From Siderastrea radians (lineage: Eukaryota > Cnidaria > Anthozoa > Scleractinia > Rhizangiidae), in contig OZ024895.1 in assembly GCA_964017195.1 (NCBI GenBank), positions 24,704,875 through 24,768,874 on the forward strand: a DNA stretch of 64,000 bases. Reading direction: 5' to 3'. The notes under the pieces are model-generated. The model saw nothing but the letters and a program-made list of their open reading frames with translations, was not told the origin of the DNA and made no database searches. Made by a program: the position numbers and the translations under genes. How positions within the stretch are numbered: the first letter of the stretch is position 1; every line of letters starts with the position of its first letter. Positions 55,800 to 64,000 of this stretch are shown one piece after another.

Positions 55800-56046
55800 G
55801 AAACCTGTATTAACATCACAACGATAATTATACACAACAATATTGCCAAAGTTGAATGATTGAATATTTACAGACCTGATGGCTCTTATCTAATTCCTTA
55901 TCTTCGGGAGGAAAACCGGCGGTAATCTCAATTGTCGTTCGCAATGTCACTAATTACAATTAATTATCGATTGTAACGTAATTCTCTCATTAATTATCGA
56001 TTGTAACGTAATCGTCACAAATTAAGAATTTGTTTCCAACGAAACA
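55800..56046 (-). repeat. Putative 3' LTR of the BEL/Pao element
   Basis: On the minus strand the sequence after the purine tract CAGAGAGTGGGGAG begins TGTTTCGTTGG, as an LTR would. It contains a TGTGTATAATTATC TATA-like segment. A 23-bp word around ATTAATTATCGATTGTAACG occurs twice (55957-56012). The far end and the 5' LTR could not be located, so the limits are approximate. Confidence 0.35.
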
Positions 56047-56740
56047 CTCCCCACTCTCTGAAAGTGTAAAATACGGAGTCCTTAGTTTTTTGTGTCCCTT
56101 TCTTTTTTAATATTTTAATCTTGACCCTGGGGTTCGTCTTCTTCGTCGACGGGGACAATCGCAACAAGTCGCTGTACGGGTCGCTCTACTGTCACATAAC
56201 CCCGACCTTTGTAGATTTGTACCTTTTCGTTTAGCACTGGGTTCTTGTATTGGATCTCAACCTTTCTGACCTTGCCGTCCTTTCCCGGATTAGCTGTTAC
56301 GATTAGCGTCGCGCTTACATGTATGCCATTTTTGTTTTATTAATAAACTCGGAAAGAAGTCACGTGTCCATCTGTTCCAAAACGCGTTTATGATGCCTTG
56401 CACAAAGTAGAAACGGCGGCGAGGATTTGCGTCTCCTTCAAATGGTCCACTGGGGATTCTTGCAGATGCACGTCCTAATAAGATATTATTCGGACAGAGA
56501 TATGCTCCATCTTCAGGTGTTGTGGGATGTCGCCCTATTGGTCTTTCATTAATTAAATTGGCGACCTCGAAACAGACTGTCTGGAGCTCTGAAAATATCA
56601 TGATGTTCTGGCCTATTGCTGCGGTGATAGCTCGTTTGACGGATTTTATAAGGGCTTCTGAGATTCCGTTCTGCCAGGGGGCGTCAGCTGGTGTAAATTC
56701 CCACTTTAGTCCTTCGATCACTCCAAACTCTTCGAGTTTT

Positions 56741-57196
56741 TTCATATCCCAGCCTTTTGTCATGTTTCGTAGCTCTTCATTGGCTGATACCAGTTGTGGG
56801 CCATTATCTGAGTAAAGCTTTGCAGGATACCCTCTCAGGGATGCAAACCGTCTCAATACGAGTAGGAATGCTTCCGTGCTGTAATCAGATGCCAGGTCAA
56901 TATGAACGGCTCTTGTACTCATGCAATTGAATAGAACCCCATAACATTTTCCAATCGTCCGTCTCTTTTTCATATCCCAGCCCTTTGTCATGTTTCGCAG
57001 CTCTTCATTGGCTGATACCAGTTGTGGGCCATTATCTGAGTAAAGCTTTGCAGGATACCCTCTCAGAGATGCAAACCGTCTCAATACGAGTAAGAATGCT
57101 TCCATGCTGTAATCAGATGCCAGGTCAATATGAACGGCTCTTGTACACATGCAATTGAGTAGAACCCCATAACATTTTCCAATCGTCCGTCTCTTT
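56741..57196 (-). repeat. Tandem 228-bp duplication within the integrase core
   Basis: Copies at 56741-56968 and 56969-57196 differ at about seven positions that I can see (about 97% alike). The length is a multiple of three, so the reading frame survives. Confidence 0.92.
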
Positions 57197-57378
57197 ACTT
57201 GATCTCTTATTTTCAGTGGTCCGAATAAGTCAATTGCTGTGTTGTGCCATGGAGGGGACGGCTTGAGTCTTTCTTCCGGAAGTTGCCCCATGGTTTGTAC
57301 ACTTAGATTTCCGTCCAATTTCTTGCAGATGACACACTTGTGTCTGATGGAGCTAACCATGTTATGGATTTTTGGGAT

Positions 57379-57506
57379 CCAAAATCTTAACCTGATCTTG
57401 CTTACGGTTGTCGATACTCCGTGATGTCCAATGCCATGTACGTGCTCCGCGTAGAGTAGGGAAAAACAATGTTCTCGAGGCAGGAGAATCACTTCACTCT
57501 TGTCGT
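57379..57506. repeat. 128-bp direct repeat, left copy
   Basis: It matches 59874-60001 with one difference (AAACAATG versus AAACGATG). It encodes the integrase segment ILLPREH to RLRFW and lies at the left edge of the inserted element. Confidence 0.92.
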
Positions 57507-58592
57507 CGAATCAATGAAGAATGTTTTGCCATTAAAAACACGCAGAAAGCTCTCCCACCACGATAAATCGTCCCTTAATTGTTTGTTTACACGGATGTGG
57601 TGGTGAGGTCGCGATAAGGTGTTCATGATGTCAATTGTCCGCCGCAGGAATGTGCGGCCTCCGAAAACCACCCGAGCCGCAAAGTTTAGCCTGCCAACAA
57701 GGCTCTGCAGATCTCGCTTTGTGACTGATCGCTTAATTAAAGTATCGCTTAATAATTGTCGCAGTTCGCATAGCTTGCTTTCGGGCAAACAAAGTTGCCT
57801 AAGCACTGTGTCAATCTCTATTCCTAGGAATGTTAATCGCTGGGTAGGAGAAACTGCTTTCTCCCAGTTGATGCTAAAACCAAGTTCGCTCAAAAGTTGG
57901 ATAAGTTCCTGGTAAGCTAAGTCGCACTCATACTTGCTATCGCCAATAATAAGGAAATCATCGAGATACGCTAGAATTGTGTGAAATCCTCGCTTGGCCA
58001 TCATGCGCGTGACTGCTTGAGTTAATCGGTGAAAGATTTCTGGTGATTTGGAAGCTCCAAAGGGTAATTTGCTGTTGTACAGATACGTAATGTGGTTTTC
58101 CCCGTGAAACTGCCATGCTAGTCCAGTTGCGGAATAGTTCGAGGGGTGTATTGGGACGTGGCGATAAGCACTCTTTAGGTCAATTTTTGCAAGATAGGCA
58201 TTGGGTTTAATCATTGATACAGCTTTTTCGACAGTCACGTAAGAAAATTGTTGCGTCGTGGCATAGGAATTAACATTGGAGTGCTGCGGTCTGCTACAAT
58301 CGTGTATGAGTCTGATTTTATCAGATTGTGGTTTGGGGATGGCCCCAAGAGCGCTAACAATAGTAGGTTTCGCTTGTGTTACAACATAATTGCCTTTGCT
58401 AATCTCTTCGCGAATTTGTTTCTCTACTTTATCGCGGAACTGGCTTGCGGTGGCGGATTTGTAGTTGCTAGTTTCCGCTTTCTCTAAGACAGTTTTGCTG
58501 GGAATAATCTCAAAGCCGTTTGTGAGTCCATCAATGATAAAGTTTCTGTCAGGATCATTTCCGAGGTTCCGTATCCAGGCCTGTTTATTCAA
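57507..58592 (-). pseudogene. DIRS/Ngaro-like reverse transcriptase, truncated
   Basis: It reads WIRNLGNDPDRNFIIDGLTN, GFEIIPSKT, SALGAIPKPQSDKIRLIHDC, YLAKIDLKSAYRHVPIHPSN, YNSKLPFGASKSPEIFHRL and the catalytic YLDDF. The connection GFSINWEKAVSPTQRLTFLG and DDLSWWESFLRVFNGKTFF (start of RNase H) follow. The YLDDF box with RLIHD and the LPFG(A/M)xxSP motif is typical of DIRS- and Ngaro-type elements. The frame is open over 360 codons, so the reverse transcriptase part is well preserved. It ends only because the insert stops at 57507, after which the codons are BEL sequence. The RNase H catalytic remainder and the tyrosine recombinase are missing. Confidence 0.8.
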
Positions 58593-58806
58593 AGGGGAGT
58601 TAATAGCCGGTGAGGTGATTGGACGTCATGCAGGAGAGATCGTGTGATGCTCATGCTGTGGGTGTCCCTGGTTACAATTGGGCACCAAACAAACGTGCTG
58701 AAAACGACAGTTGGGCCACTGACATCCTGTGAGAGAGTTAAACTGGCGGCAAATAGGGGTTACGTGGGAGGCTTGCGGTTGGCGGTTAGGGCGTGGGGAA
58801 AATTTT

Positions 58807-59706
58807 TTACGAGTTTGGTGCGTTTGTGGTTAGTACAGAAGAACGACGTTTAATGAGAAACCTGGTATGAAGGTGCTGTGAATCACTCCCCCAGCGAAAT
58901 CCATACTCGCACTGCAATTTACGGTACTCATTATCGTACATGAGTGCCGAGGCGAGAGTGTGACTCTCGAGGAGCTCTGCGAATTTGACTGTGTAGGCCA
59001 AGTAATCCGCGATGTCGGAAGTGGTCGCGGACAGTTTTCCTTTTCTAAGAAGCTGATACATAATTCGCGAGTTTGCGGCGACCCACATAGAAAGGGTGAT
59101 TTGTTCCAGTTTAGGTTTTGCCTTTGTTGCACGGAAAAATATTTTTGCCCCGCTTGAATTGTTTCCGACCTCTTGCTCTTCCTCGCTACTGTCATAAGTT
59201 CCCAGGTTTACAAAGTCTGGTATTAACAATGGTTTCTCGCCTTGTTTAGTTCCCATTGCCTTTTGATGTCGGCCAAGAAACACGTGCGGGTCGTTGTCCA
59301 ATCTAGGAAGAGTACTATTTAGCGTGGACGAGTTTTCCGGCGCTGGCGTTTTCCCGGGAAATAGGTCCGTCGATCTTAAGGCCAGAAGAGAGTCCTCTAG
59401 TGATCCAGCTCCTTCAATTTTCTTGAGGATCTCCTCCAGCCCGCCGTCTTTTGCCAAGGACTTCGTGGTCACTGGGTCGGTGACGTCTACTGGCTCGGTT
59501 TTCGCTTGCTCCTCAAGCTTTAACTTCTTCAGGGCCGCTTCAAGGACGCGTTTTTGTCCTACACTGAGCCCCAACTCTTCCACGTCTTTTACAGTCAGGA
59601 GTTTCAAAGCCCCTTCGCTATCGATGTCCTCTTTTTTTAAAGCTTCTACAGTAGCTTCTTTCAATTGAGTGGTCGTACACCACGCGTTAAAGTCGAAAGT
59701 TGCCAT
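58807..59706 (-). CDS. Gag-like protein of the DIRS/Ngaro-like element
   Basis: The protein is 299 residues from an ATG at 59706. Residues 1-70 form a SAM-like helical domain (MATFDFNAWCTTTQLKEATV, then VKDVEELGLSVGQKRVLEAA). An acidic linker follows, then a conserved region with IPDFVNLG, MWVAANSRIMYQLLRKGKL, DYLAYTVKFAELLESHTLAS and YRKLQCEYGFRWGSDSQHLH near the end. The YG(F)RWGSDSQHLH motif is familiar from gag-like proteins of cnidarian DIRS/Ngaro elements. The frame is intact. It probably once continued into a zinc-knuckle region; the 58592-58807 stretch shows only degenerate traces. It would package element RNA. Confidence 0.7.
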   Translation of the reverse strand: MATFDFNAWCTTTQLKEATVEALKKEDIDSEGALKLLTVKDVEELGLSVGQKRVLEAALKKLKLEEQAKTEPVDVTDPVTTKSLAKDGGLEEILKKIEGAGSLEDSLLALRSTDLFPGKTPAPENSSTLNSTLPRLDNDPHVFLGRHQKAMGTKQGEKPLLIPDFVNLGTYDSSEEEQEVGNNSSGAKIFFRATKAKPKLEQITLSMWVAANSRIMYQLLRKGKLSATTSDIADYLAYTVKFAELLESHTLASALMYDNEYRKLQCEYGFRWGSDSQHLHTRFLIKRRSSVLTTNAPNS

Positions 59707-59802
59707 TTAGGTAAAGAGAATACTTGTACTAAAAATTGTACAATTGTTTTACACGCGCTAGCTTGCTAGAATCGCAATGATGAGGTTACACGTGGCCTGC
59801 AG

Positions 59803-59811
59803 CTTATATAC
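59803..59811 (-). promoter_or_regulatory. TATA box of the DIRS/Ngaro-like element
   Basis: Read on the minus strand, GTATATAAGCT lies about 100 bp upstream of the gag-like ATG at 59706. The position and consensus fit an internal promoter close to the element's 5' end. Confidence 0.55.
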
Positions 59812-59873
59812 ATGGGCTTGGCTCAGCATTTCCATAATATATATTTAATCTTGATAAACAGGTTTATCACTCA

Positions 59874-60001
59874 CCAAAATCTTAACCTGATCTTGCTTAC
59901 GGTTGTCGATACTCCGTGATGTCCAATGCCATGTACGTGCTCCGCGTAGAGTAGGGAAAAACGATGTTCTCGAGGCAGGAGAATCACTTCACTCTTGTCG
60001 T
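59874..60001. repeat. 128-bp direct repeat, right copy
   Basis: This is the partner of 57379-57506. The BEL frame reads into it from the right and ends at IRLRFW, where the foreign insert begins. Confidence 0.92.
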
Positions 60002-60770
60002 AGCTCATGTGCATCCATTTGCTCGTTCGACTGCCAACTACAATTACTCCGTCTTCTCTTGTTTTTGGGCATAATCGCTTGTATTTCCCTATCTTTACAT
60101 CAGAAGCCATGGACCTTTGAGCTTCTAGGATCCAGAACGTTTTGGCCTTTGCGATATCATCAGGTATCAAAGTCTTGGTTGCATTCTTTAAACTTGTTGA
60201 TGGTTTTCGTTTATAAAGGGATAGCACTCGTGCCGTTACTCTTAGCAATTTTTTATAGCTTGAGTCCTTGTTAATGTTTATTCTTTCCGCTAGTGAGTCA
60301 TCCTTCGTTGTGGTATGCATTGTCGTTGCCCTTTTAAGCTGGTCTGCTGATTCTTGTTTACAGATCACTTTGCTGATCGGCCATTCGGATTCGGGCAGTC
60401 TTAAAAATGTTGGACCTGTCTGCCAATCGCTGTCGGCATCGATATCGTTTGGTCTTTTACCTCTAGTTATCCAGTCCGCGATGTTGTTGTCGCTCTCAAC
60501 CCAATACCAATCTTGAGGGTCAGTGCCTTCTTGTATCTCACCAATGCGGGTCGCTGCGAAAGTGTTAAAGCCGTAAGATTCCTTACCTTTTCCTTGCTCT
60601 ATACAGTTAGTACTCATGATATCCTTGTCAGTAGGTCTGCTGGCTCTGTTTGCTCGGTAATTGAATATAATTTTACTATCTTCCTCGTGAAATGTCATCT
60701 TGGCAAACTTTTCTTTTGGTGTATGGCCAATCTTAGGCTGAGTTAGTGAGGTATCGCTTGACTTATGCTC
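59874..60770 (-). pseudogene. BEL/Pao pol, RNase H end and integrase N-terminus
   Basis: From about 60770 the minus strand reads PKIGHTPKEKFAKMTFHEED, NCIEQGKGKESYGFNTFAAT, RIGEIQEG, WYWVESDNNIADWITRGKRP (the end of RNase H), TGPTFLRLPESEWP and LLRVTARVLSLYKRK. It continues to the integrase N-terminal zinc finger (ILLPREHRFSLLYAEHVHG, HHGVSTTVSKIRLRFW). The DNIADWxTRG, GPxFL and LPREH blocks are characteristic of BEL/Pao Pol. The piece is open over 275 codons. It stops because the next element starts at 59873; the partner on the other side resumes the same frame. Confidence 0.85.
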
Positions 60771-61075
60771 CTAATTAAAACTAACCAATTGTCATAAGGA
60801 CTTTCTTGCCCTTTCTCTATTCCTTGACTCTATTTCTATTTTCTTTTCTGCCTTTCGTTTGTGAGCTGCTTTTTACGTGAAAGTAGTGTGGGAACTTTTG
60901 TCTTTCCAGGCGAGTGGTTTCACGTTACTTGTTCTGATGAACACAAATGCCTCTGAACATGAATATATGAAATTCACATATTTGAACTGCGGATAAAGAT
61001 AGAATTATATGTAGATCATCACAGTGAAGGTGTTTCAACCTAAGCGGTTGAAAAGAAGAAACCTGAAAAAATTCA

Positions 61076-61148
61076 GGCTTGAACGGGAATCGAACCCATG
61101 ACCTCTACGATACCGGTGCAGCGCTCTAACCAACTGAGCTATGAAGAC
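61076..61148 (-). ncRNA. tRNA-like SINE head (left copy)
   Basis: This 73-nt tRNA-like sequence has box A TAGCTCAGTTGG and box B GGTTCGATTCC, and a loop that would place GGT (threonine) at the anticodon. Acceptor arms pair at only about five of seven positions. It is an internal polymerase III promoter of a SINE and not a working tRNA. Confidence 0.65.
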
Positions 61149-61245
61149 AACTGGGAGCTGGTCAATTGAGGGTTTCATATATTCATGTTCATTTATTCTC
61201 CATCTACGGGATAAATAAGAACTCTTAATTGACCAGCTCCCAGTT

Positions 61246-61318
61246 GACTTGATAGCTCAGTTGGTTAGAGCGCTGCACCGGTATCGCAGAGGTCATGGGT
61301 TCAATTCCCGTTCAAGCC
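61246..61318 (+). ncRNA. tRNA-like SINE head (right copy)
   Basis: This 73-nt copy in opposite orientation has a better acceptor stem (six of seven pairs). Position 33 before the GGT triplet is C and the anticodon stem has an A-C mismatch. A tRNA finder might report it as a tRNA-Thr pseudogene. Confidence 0.65.
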
Positions 61319-61415
61319 TCAATTTTTTCAGGTTTCTTCTTTTCAACCGCTTAGGTTGAAACACCTTCACTGTGATGATCTACATATATTTCTACAAATG
61401 CCTCTATATTTAGTT

Positions 61416-61550
61416 CTTATTAACCGAGCGGGAGGTCTGTGTGGGAGAATCTTGACCGAGGTCGCCAGTACAGACCGAACGCAGTGAGGTCTGTACCAGC
61501 GACCGAGGTCAAGATTCTTCCATACAGACCGACCTAGCTCGGTTAATAAG
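61416..61550. repeat. Palindromic MITE
   Basis: This 135-bp near-perfect palindrome runs from CTTATTAACCGAGC to GCTCGGTTAATAAG. The central part is GGTCTGTAC-type arms around GAACGCAGTGA. It immediately follows the SINE pair. Confidence 0.85.
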
Positions 61551-61823
61551 ATGTTTATTATATGGCCAAACAAGAAATCAAAAGGACAAAAAATAAACAT
61601 TTCTTTTTTTCCCTGTGCGGGCTCAAGCATTTAGCTGGCTTACTTCTGTCACTAGTCTCCAGTCCAAACGGGACAAAAGTCCAGCTTTGTACAAACTTCG
61701 TCAATGAACGAAGACAAAATAACCGTTCTTTTTCATATGGGCTCAATGGAAAAGCTTGTGGTTAAACAACAATTTATGGAAAGTGACCAAAGGTGCAACG
61801 AATTTTAATCGATCGATCAGCGA

Positions 61824-62480
61824 TCAGTTCTCATTTAGCCTTGCGATCTTCGACTGATCACCACAAAAAACGTTGCTGTTGAATGTGCAGCCTTCGAACT
61901 TGTCAATATGCGCTCTGGCAAAAATTGCCTGAGGCTGGATTTGTTGGACTTTGAAGACATTTTGATGTGTTGTAGTGGAAGCACTGACTTGGTTTTCTTC
62001 GGCTGAGCGGATGTACCTGGCCCACGATTCAAGACAGGAGACATTTATCGCTGTCGCTTCAGAGATGCTGAATGTAGCTGTTGAGGGTTTTCACATTTTT
62101 ATCACCGCTAAGCTGTGCAACGAATTTTGGCTGAACGTCTGCTTTGAGGAGTCGTCCAACACTGGTCCTCCTAACGGAGTGATTAGAAACCTTCTTCTTG
62201 TTTGTGTCATCGAGTTTGGCTTAATGTATACACGTTCGTACTCGGTGTCATCTTGTTTTGCGAACCGAGATGAAAAATTTGGACAAAAGAAGGACGAGCT
62301 CTTTGGCAGGTATGTTTACCATTGCTCTAGACTCTTTCAGTAACTCAAAAAATTTCGTCCATGCGTTTAAGTCGCTCGTAGTTTTGTACTGAGTGTTTCT
62401 GGATTTCTGTGCTTGTAAAAGCTTCTCAATACCGACTTCATCTTCGCGCGTAGCTTCCTCGGCTGAACTCAAATTGCCAA
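61824..62480 (-). pseudogene. Crypton/KIAA1958-like recombinase with central deletion
   Basis: From about 62480 the minus strand reads SSAEEATREDEVGIEKLLQA, NTQYKTTSDLNAWTKFFELL, NIPAKELVLLLSKFFISVRK, the core-binding start. It then jumps, across frame changes, to the catalytic C-terminus: NHSVRRTSVGRLLKADVQ (H-x-x-R), FVAQLSGDKNVKTLNSY (Tyr; the usual GHKN His reads Asp). Further frameshifted tail pieces follow (FKVQQIQPQAIFARAHIDKF, GCTFNSNVF) to a TGA at 61824. The roughly 200 residues between the N-terminal domain and H-x-x-R, including the first catalytic Arg, are missing. It is complementary to the tandem-array copies, which keep the middle but lack the C-terminus. It is a dead copy. 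Confidence 0.6.
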
Positions 62481-63175
62481 CGTTTGCTCATTCTCTTTAC
62501 TTGCTAAATTTCCTCGCTGTCTACTGGTTCTTCCATTTAGTATTTCTAACAGGAACAAGCCAATTTGTTCGTACTTTTTTGTTTGTAACTTTTTGAGGGC
62601 AAATGTTAGAACGACATCGGTCTAGATGCCGGGCAAAATCAAATGAGGCAAAACCAAAATCAAATGAGGCAAAACCGCTGCTGAGCGCAGGAAAACGTGT
62701 GTAGACTGCCAAGAGATGGTGTGGCATCTGATTTGTTGTAGAAGAAACACGTGCCTGCACGAACAACGGATATTCTAAACCAATCAGTGCTCAGTATTGT
62801 TTTCGCTATTTTTGTTTAAAAACACAGCATGAGTTATTGAAAGCACAGTTTCCTTTGTCTCGGTCACTCAAATCTCTGACCATTTTAAAGGCATTGGTTT
62901 CTGAAATTCTAATCACTTGTCGTGGATCGTGAGCCCTCTCTTTTAAAAGTCAATTATAGTGAAAAGGATCAGACTTTCGAAAAAAAAGTTAATTAACGTT
63001 GCTTTCTTTCACTATAAATTTCACATCGGCCGTTTAAGTGGGTGATCTCTCGGGAAAACAACAGTTTGTCCTATAGGGATTGAACTTAGAATTCTTCGGG
63101 TGATTTTTGTTTAGTTTTTTGAAGTTGGTTTAATTTACTTTGTTTACCTCGATCCACCGTCAATTTACATCCTCC
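62481..63175. other. No gene recognised
   Basis: A short direct repeat AATCAAATGAGGCAAAACC lies near 62637-62673. No coding domain was seen. The segment ends at the breakpoint where the helicase duplication begins (63176). Confidence 0.45.
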
Positions 63176-64000
63176 CTGGGTCAACAGCCTCGAATGGCAA
63201 AACAGCTACACCACAACCCTCGCCAGCACATGTGCAAATTGTTAAACAGAATGAACAACAGTCATGGAGAGGTTCAAGTGGTTTAATTGTAGCGTCCATC
63301 GTTTTATAGGCAGCAACACGAAAGCAGCCTTTAGCATGGACAAAGTCCTCAATTTGTTGCCCACGAAAGATGACAATGACCTGTTACTGCGTACCATCTC
63401 GTCCAGCCCTTCCTGCCCCTTGATGCTGTTCCATAATTGTCCGTGCTGGCCCCCAGTTAACAATGTAACAAACATTAGGAAAATTTACTCCCATACAGAA
63501 TGCTGTTGTCGCAACAATGACACGTTTGAAGCAGGATACTCAGGGAAAAACACTTGCTTCCCAAGTTGAGATATCAAATACCATAGTTTACAATGATAGC
63601 TATTTCATTAATTGTGCTGCAAAACACAAATGTTTTTGGGCAATTAATCCCCTTTTCTGTCAATCGGTGAACAAGCCAGTTCAACTCTCACAGGTGCATG
63701 TTTTTGTTTTCTTTCTTAACCAAAAAACGTAGGTTTGTTCGGTTTGGACTCATAAATAACACTCACATCTTTGGTGAAATTCAGGACCTTCTTAATTGTT
63801 TCCTGTGTTGACGGGTCTGCCATCCCAGTAAGTGCACTAACAGGAGTACTTTGAAACAGATTATTTATTTATTTATTTATTTAAAGGAATTGAAATGTTA
63901 GATTCCATAGCAAAAAAAAAACAGAAATGGGCAATAAGTTTTGGTGTGGCAGCCATTGGGCATTCATTTTACTCGAGAAGTGAATAAATACTAGAACGGT
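63176..64000 (-). pseudogene. Second copy of the RecQ-like helicase region (runs off the window)
   Basis: Bases 63176-64000 align with 27000-27817 in the same orientation, including the motif VI region (QHQGAGRAGRDG here), the cysteine-rich CCSFCLTICTCAGEGC and the ATTT repeat in the intron (63861-63881). Roughly 5% divergence and small indels are visible. It shares the frame breaks seen in the first copy, for example around the TCAGGGAAAAACACTTGC block. The C-terminal part present in copy 1 (26611-26999) is absent: at 63175 the sequence changes to unrelated DNA. Confidence 0.85.

Larger units (their letters stand above)
56115..57506 (-). pseudogene. BEL/Pao integrase with internal 228-bp duplication
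   Basis: It begins within the zinc-binding part (HGIGHHGVSTTVSKIRLRFW, then CVICKK). The catalytic core follows with TAIDLFGPL (first Asp), then a 76-residue block present twice in tandem and in frame: KRRTIGKCYGVLLNCMCTRA, HIDLASDYS, LRRFASLRGYPAKLYSDNGP (second Asp) and NMTKGWDMK. After the second block it continues WEFTPADAPWQNGISEALIK (catalytic Glu). The C-terminal region has NNILLGR and RRRFYFVQGIINAFWNRW. A frameshift near 56320 moves the frame; the other frame runs on (ANPGKDGKVRKVEIQYKNPV) to a TAA at 56115. The duplicate catalytic block would distort the RNase H-like fold, so the enzyme is presumably dead. Confidence 0.85.
57507..59873 (-). mobile_element. DIRS/Ngaro-like retroelement, 3'-truncated insertion
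   Basis: The 2367-bp insert has, on the minus strand, a TATA box, a gag-like gene and a reverse transcriptase cut off in RNase H at 57507. The downstream tyrosine recombinase is absent. It is flanked by the 128-bp direct repeats of BEL/Pao sequence. Confidence 0.75.
56115..60770 (-). mobile_element. BEL/Pao retrotransposon fragment, split by a DIRS/Ngaro-like element
   Basis: The right piece (59874-60770) and the left piece (56115-57506) are consecutive parts of one pol reading frame. They overlap by a duplicated 128-bp segment. The 2367 bp between (57507-59873) belongs to a different retroelement. Gag, protease and reverse transcriptase of the BEL element are not in the window; sequence upstream of 60770 is unrelated. 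Confidence 0.75.
60955..61393. mobile_element. Two SINE copies in inverted (head-to-head) arrangement
   Basis: The left copy (minus strand, about 61193 to 60955) is full length. It begins GAACATGAATATATGAAACC in reverse, carries a tRNA-like head, then the tail AACCGCTTAGGTTG, and ends with GAATTTCATATATTCATGTTC-type sequence. The right copy (plus strand, about 61225 to 61393) lacks the tail end. The 12-mer ACAAATGCCTCT lies directly outside both sides (60943-60954, 61394-61405), as a target-site duplication would. The inverted arms extend from about 61007 to 61388. Confidence 0.8.

Noticed and set aside
61076..61318. Two functional tRNA-Thr genes
   Set aside because: Acceptor-stem mismatches, C at position 33 and the SINE tail with target duplication show tRNA-derived SINE heads.

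Overview
This window looks like intergenic, transposon-packed DNA from a eukaryote, most likely an anthozoan cnidarian such as a stony coral. The reasons are: AT-rich intergenic DNA; spliceosomal introns; a tRNA-headed SINE of a type I associate with corals; and many protein fragments of kinds that are abundant in cnidarian genomes (HARBI1-like, KIAA1586/hAT-like, RecQ-like helicase, KIAA1958/Crypton-like tyrosine recombinase, DIRS/Ngaro-like, BEL/Pao and Ty3/Gypsy). All family calls rest on reading translated motifs and on memory of the families; no search was run. I see no intact conserved host gene and no bacterial-style operon.

Layout. 0.9-2.6 kb holds decayed fragments of a Harbinger transposase, a SAM-like protein and a DUF7869-like protein. 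3.8-4.3 kb is a long inverted repeat. From 6.5 to 23.1 kb lies one hAT/KIAA1586-like coding region (minus strand) that has been split twice. A 418-bp retroposon/microsatellite interrupts it at 7.5-7.9 kb, with target-site copies CAGC. A 13.86-kb terminal-inverted-repeat element interrupts it at 8012-21873, with a TA target duplication. Removing either insert rejoins the reading frame exactly at that point. The large element has 33-bp TIRs, arrays of a GCAAGAAG-type motif just inside both ends, three internal repeat modules, a phase-consistent multi-exon gene with a BEN-like C-terminus, and a nested young Ty3/Gypsy element at 9269-15844 (191-bp LTRs that differ at about two positions, TGCG duplication).

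23.3-25.2 kb is a rotted DIRS-type retroelement. 26.6-28.9 kb is a RecQ-like helicase pseudogene, and part of it is duplicated at the right edge (63.2-64 kb). 31.2-35.8 kb is a second Ty3/Gypsy element of Mag/K02A2.6 type with many frameshifts. 37.6-40.7 kb is a TTAA-flanked element carrying a nested palindrome-rich minisatellite. Most of it, plus a truncated Crypton-like recombinase pseudogene, lies in a 4364-bp unit repeated three times head to tail (38048-51142), apparently without differences.

51.9-52.7 kb is the end of a non-LTR retrotransposon. About 55.1-55.5 kb is another HARBI1-like fragment. 56.1-60.8 kb is a BEL/Pao fragment whose integrase has a 228-bp in-frame internal duplication and is split by a 5'-complete, 3'-truncated DIRS/Ngaro-like element lying between 128-bp direct repeats. 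61-62.5 kb holds an inverted SINE pair, a palindromic MITE and a Crypton-like pseudogene.

The genes do not form one pathway. The window is a stack of nested and duplicated mobile elements. The most novel object is the TA-flanked large TIR element with its subterminal motif arrays and spliced BEN-like passenger gene. The triplicated 4.36-kb block is second.
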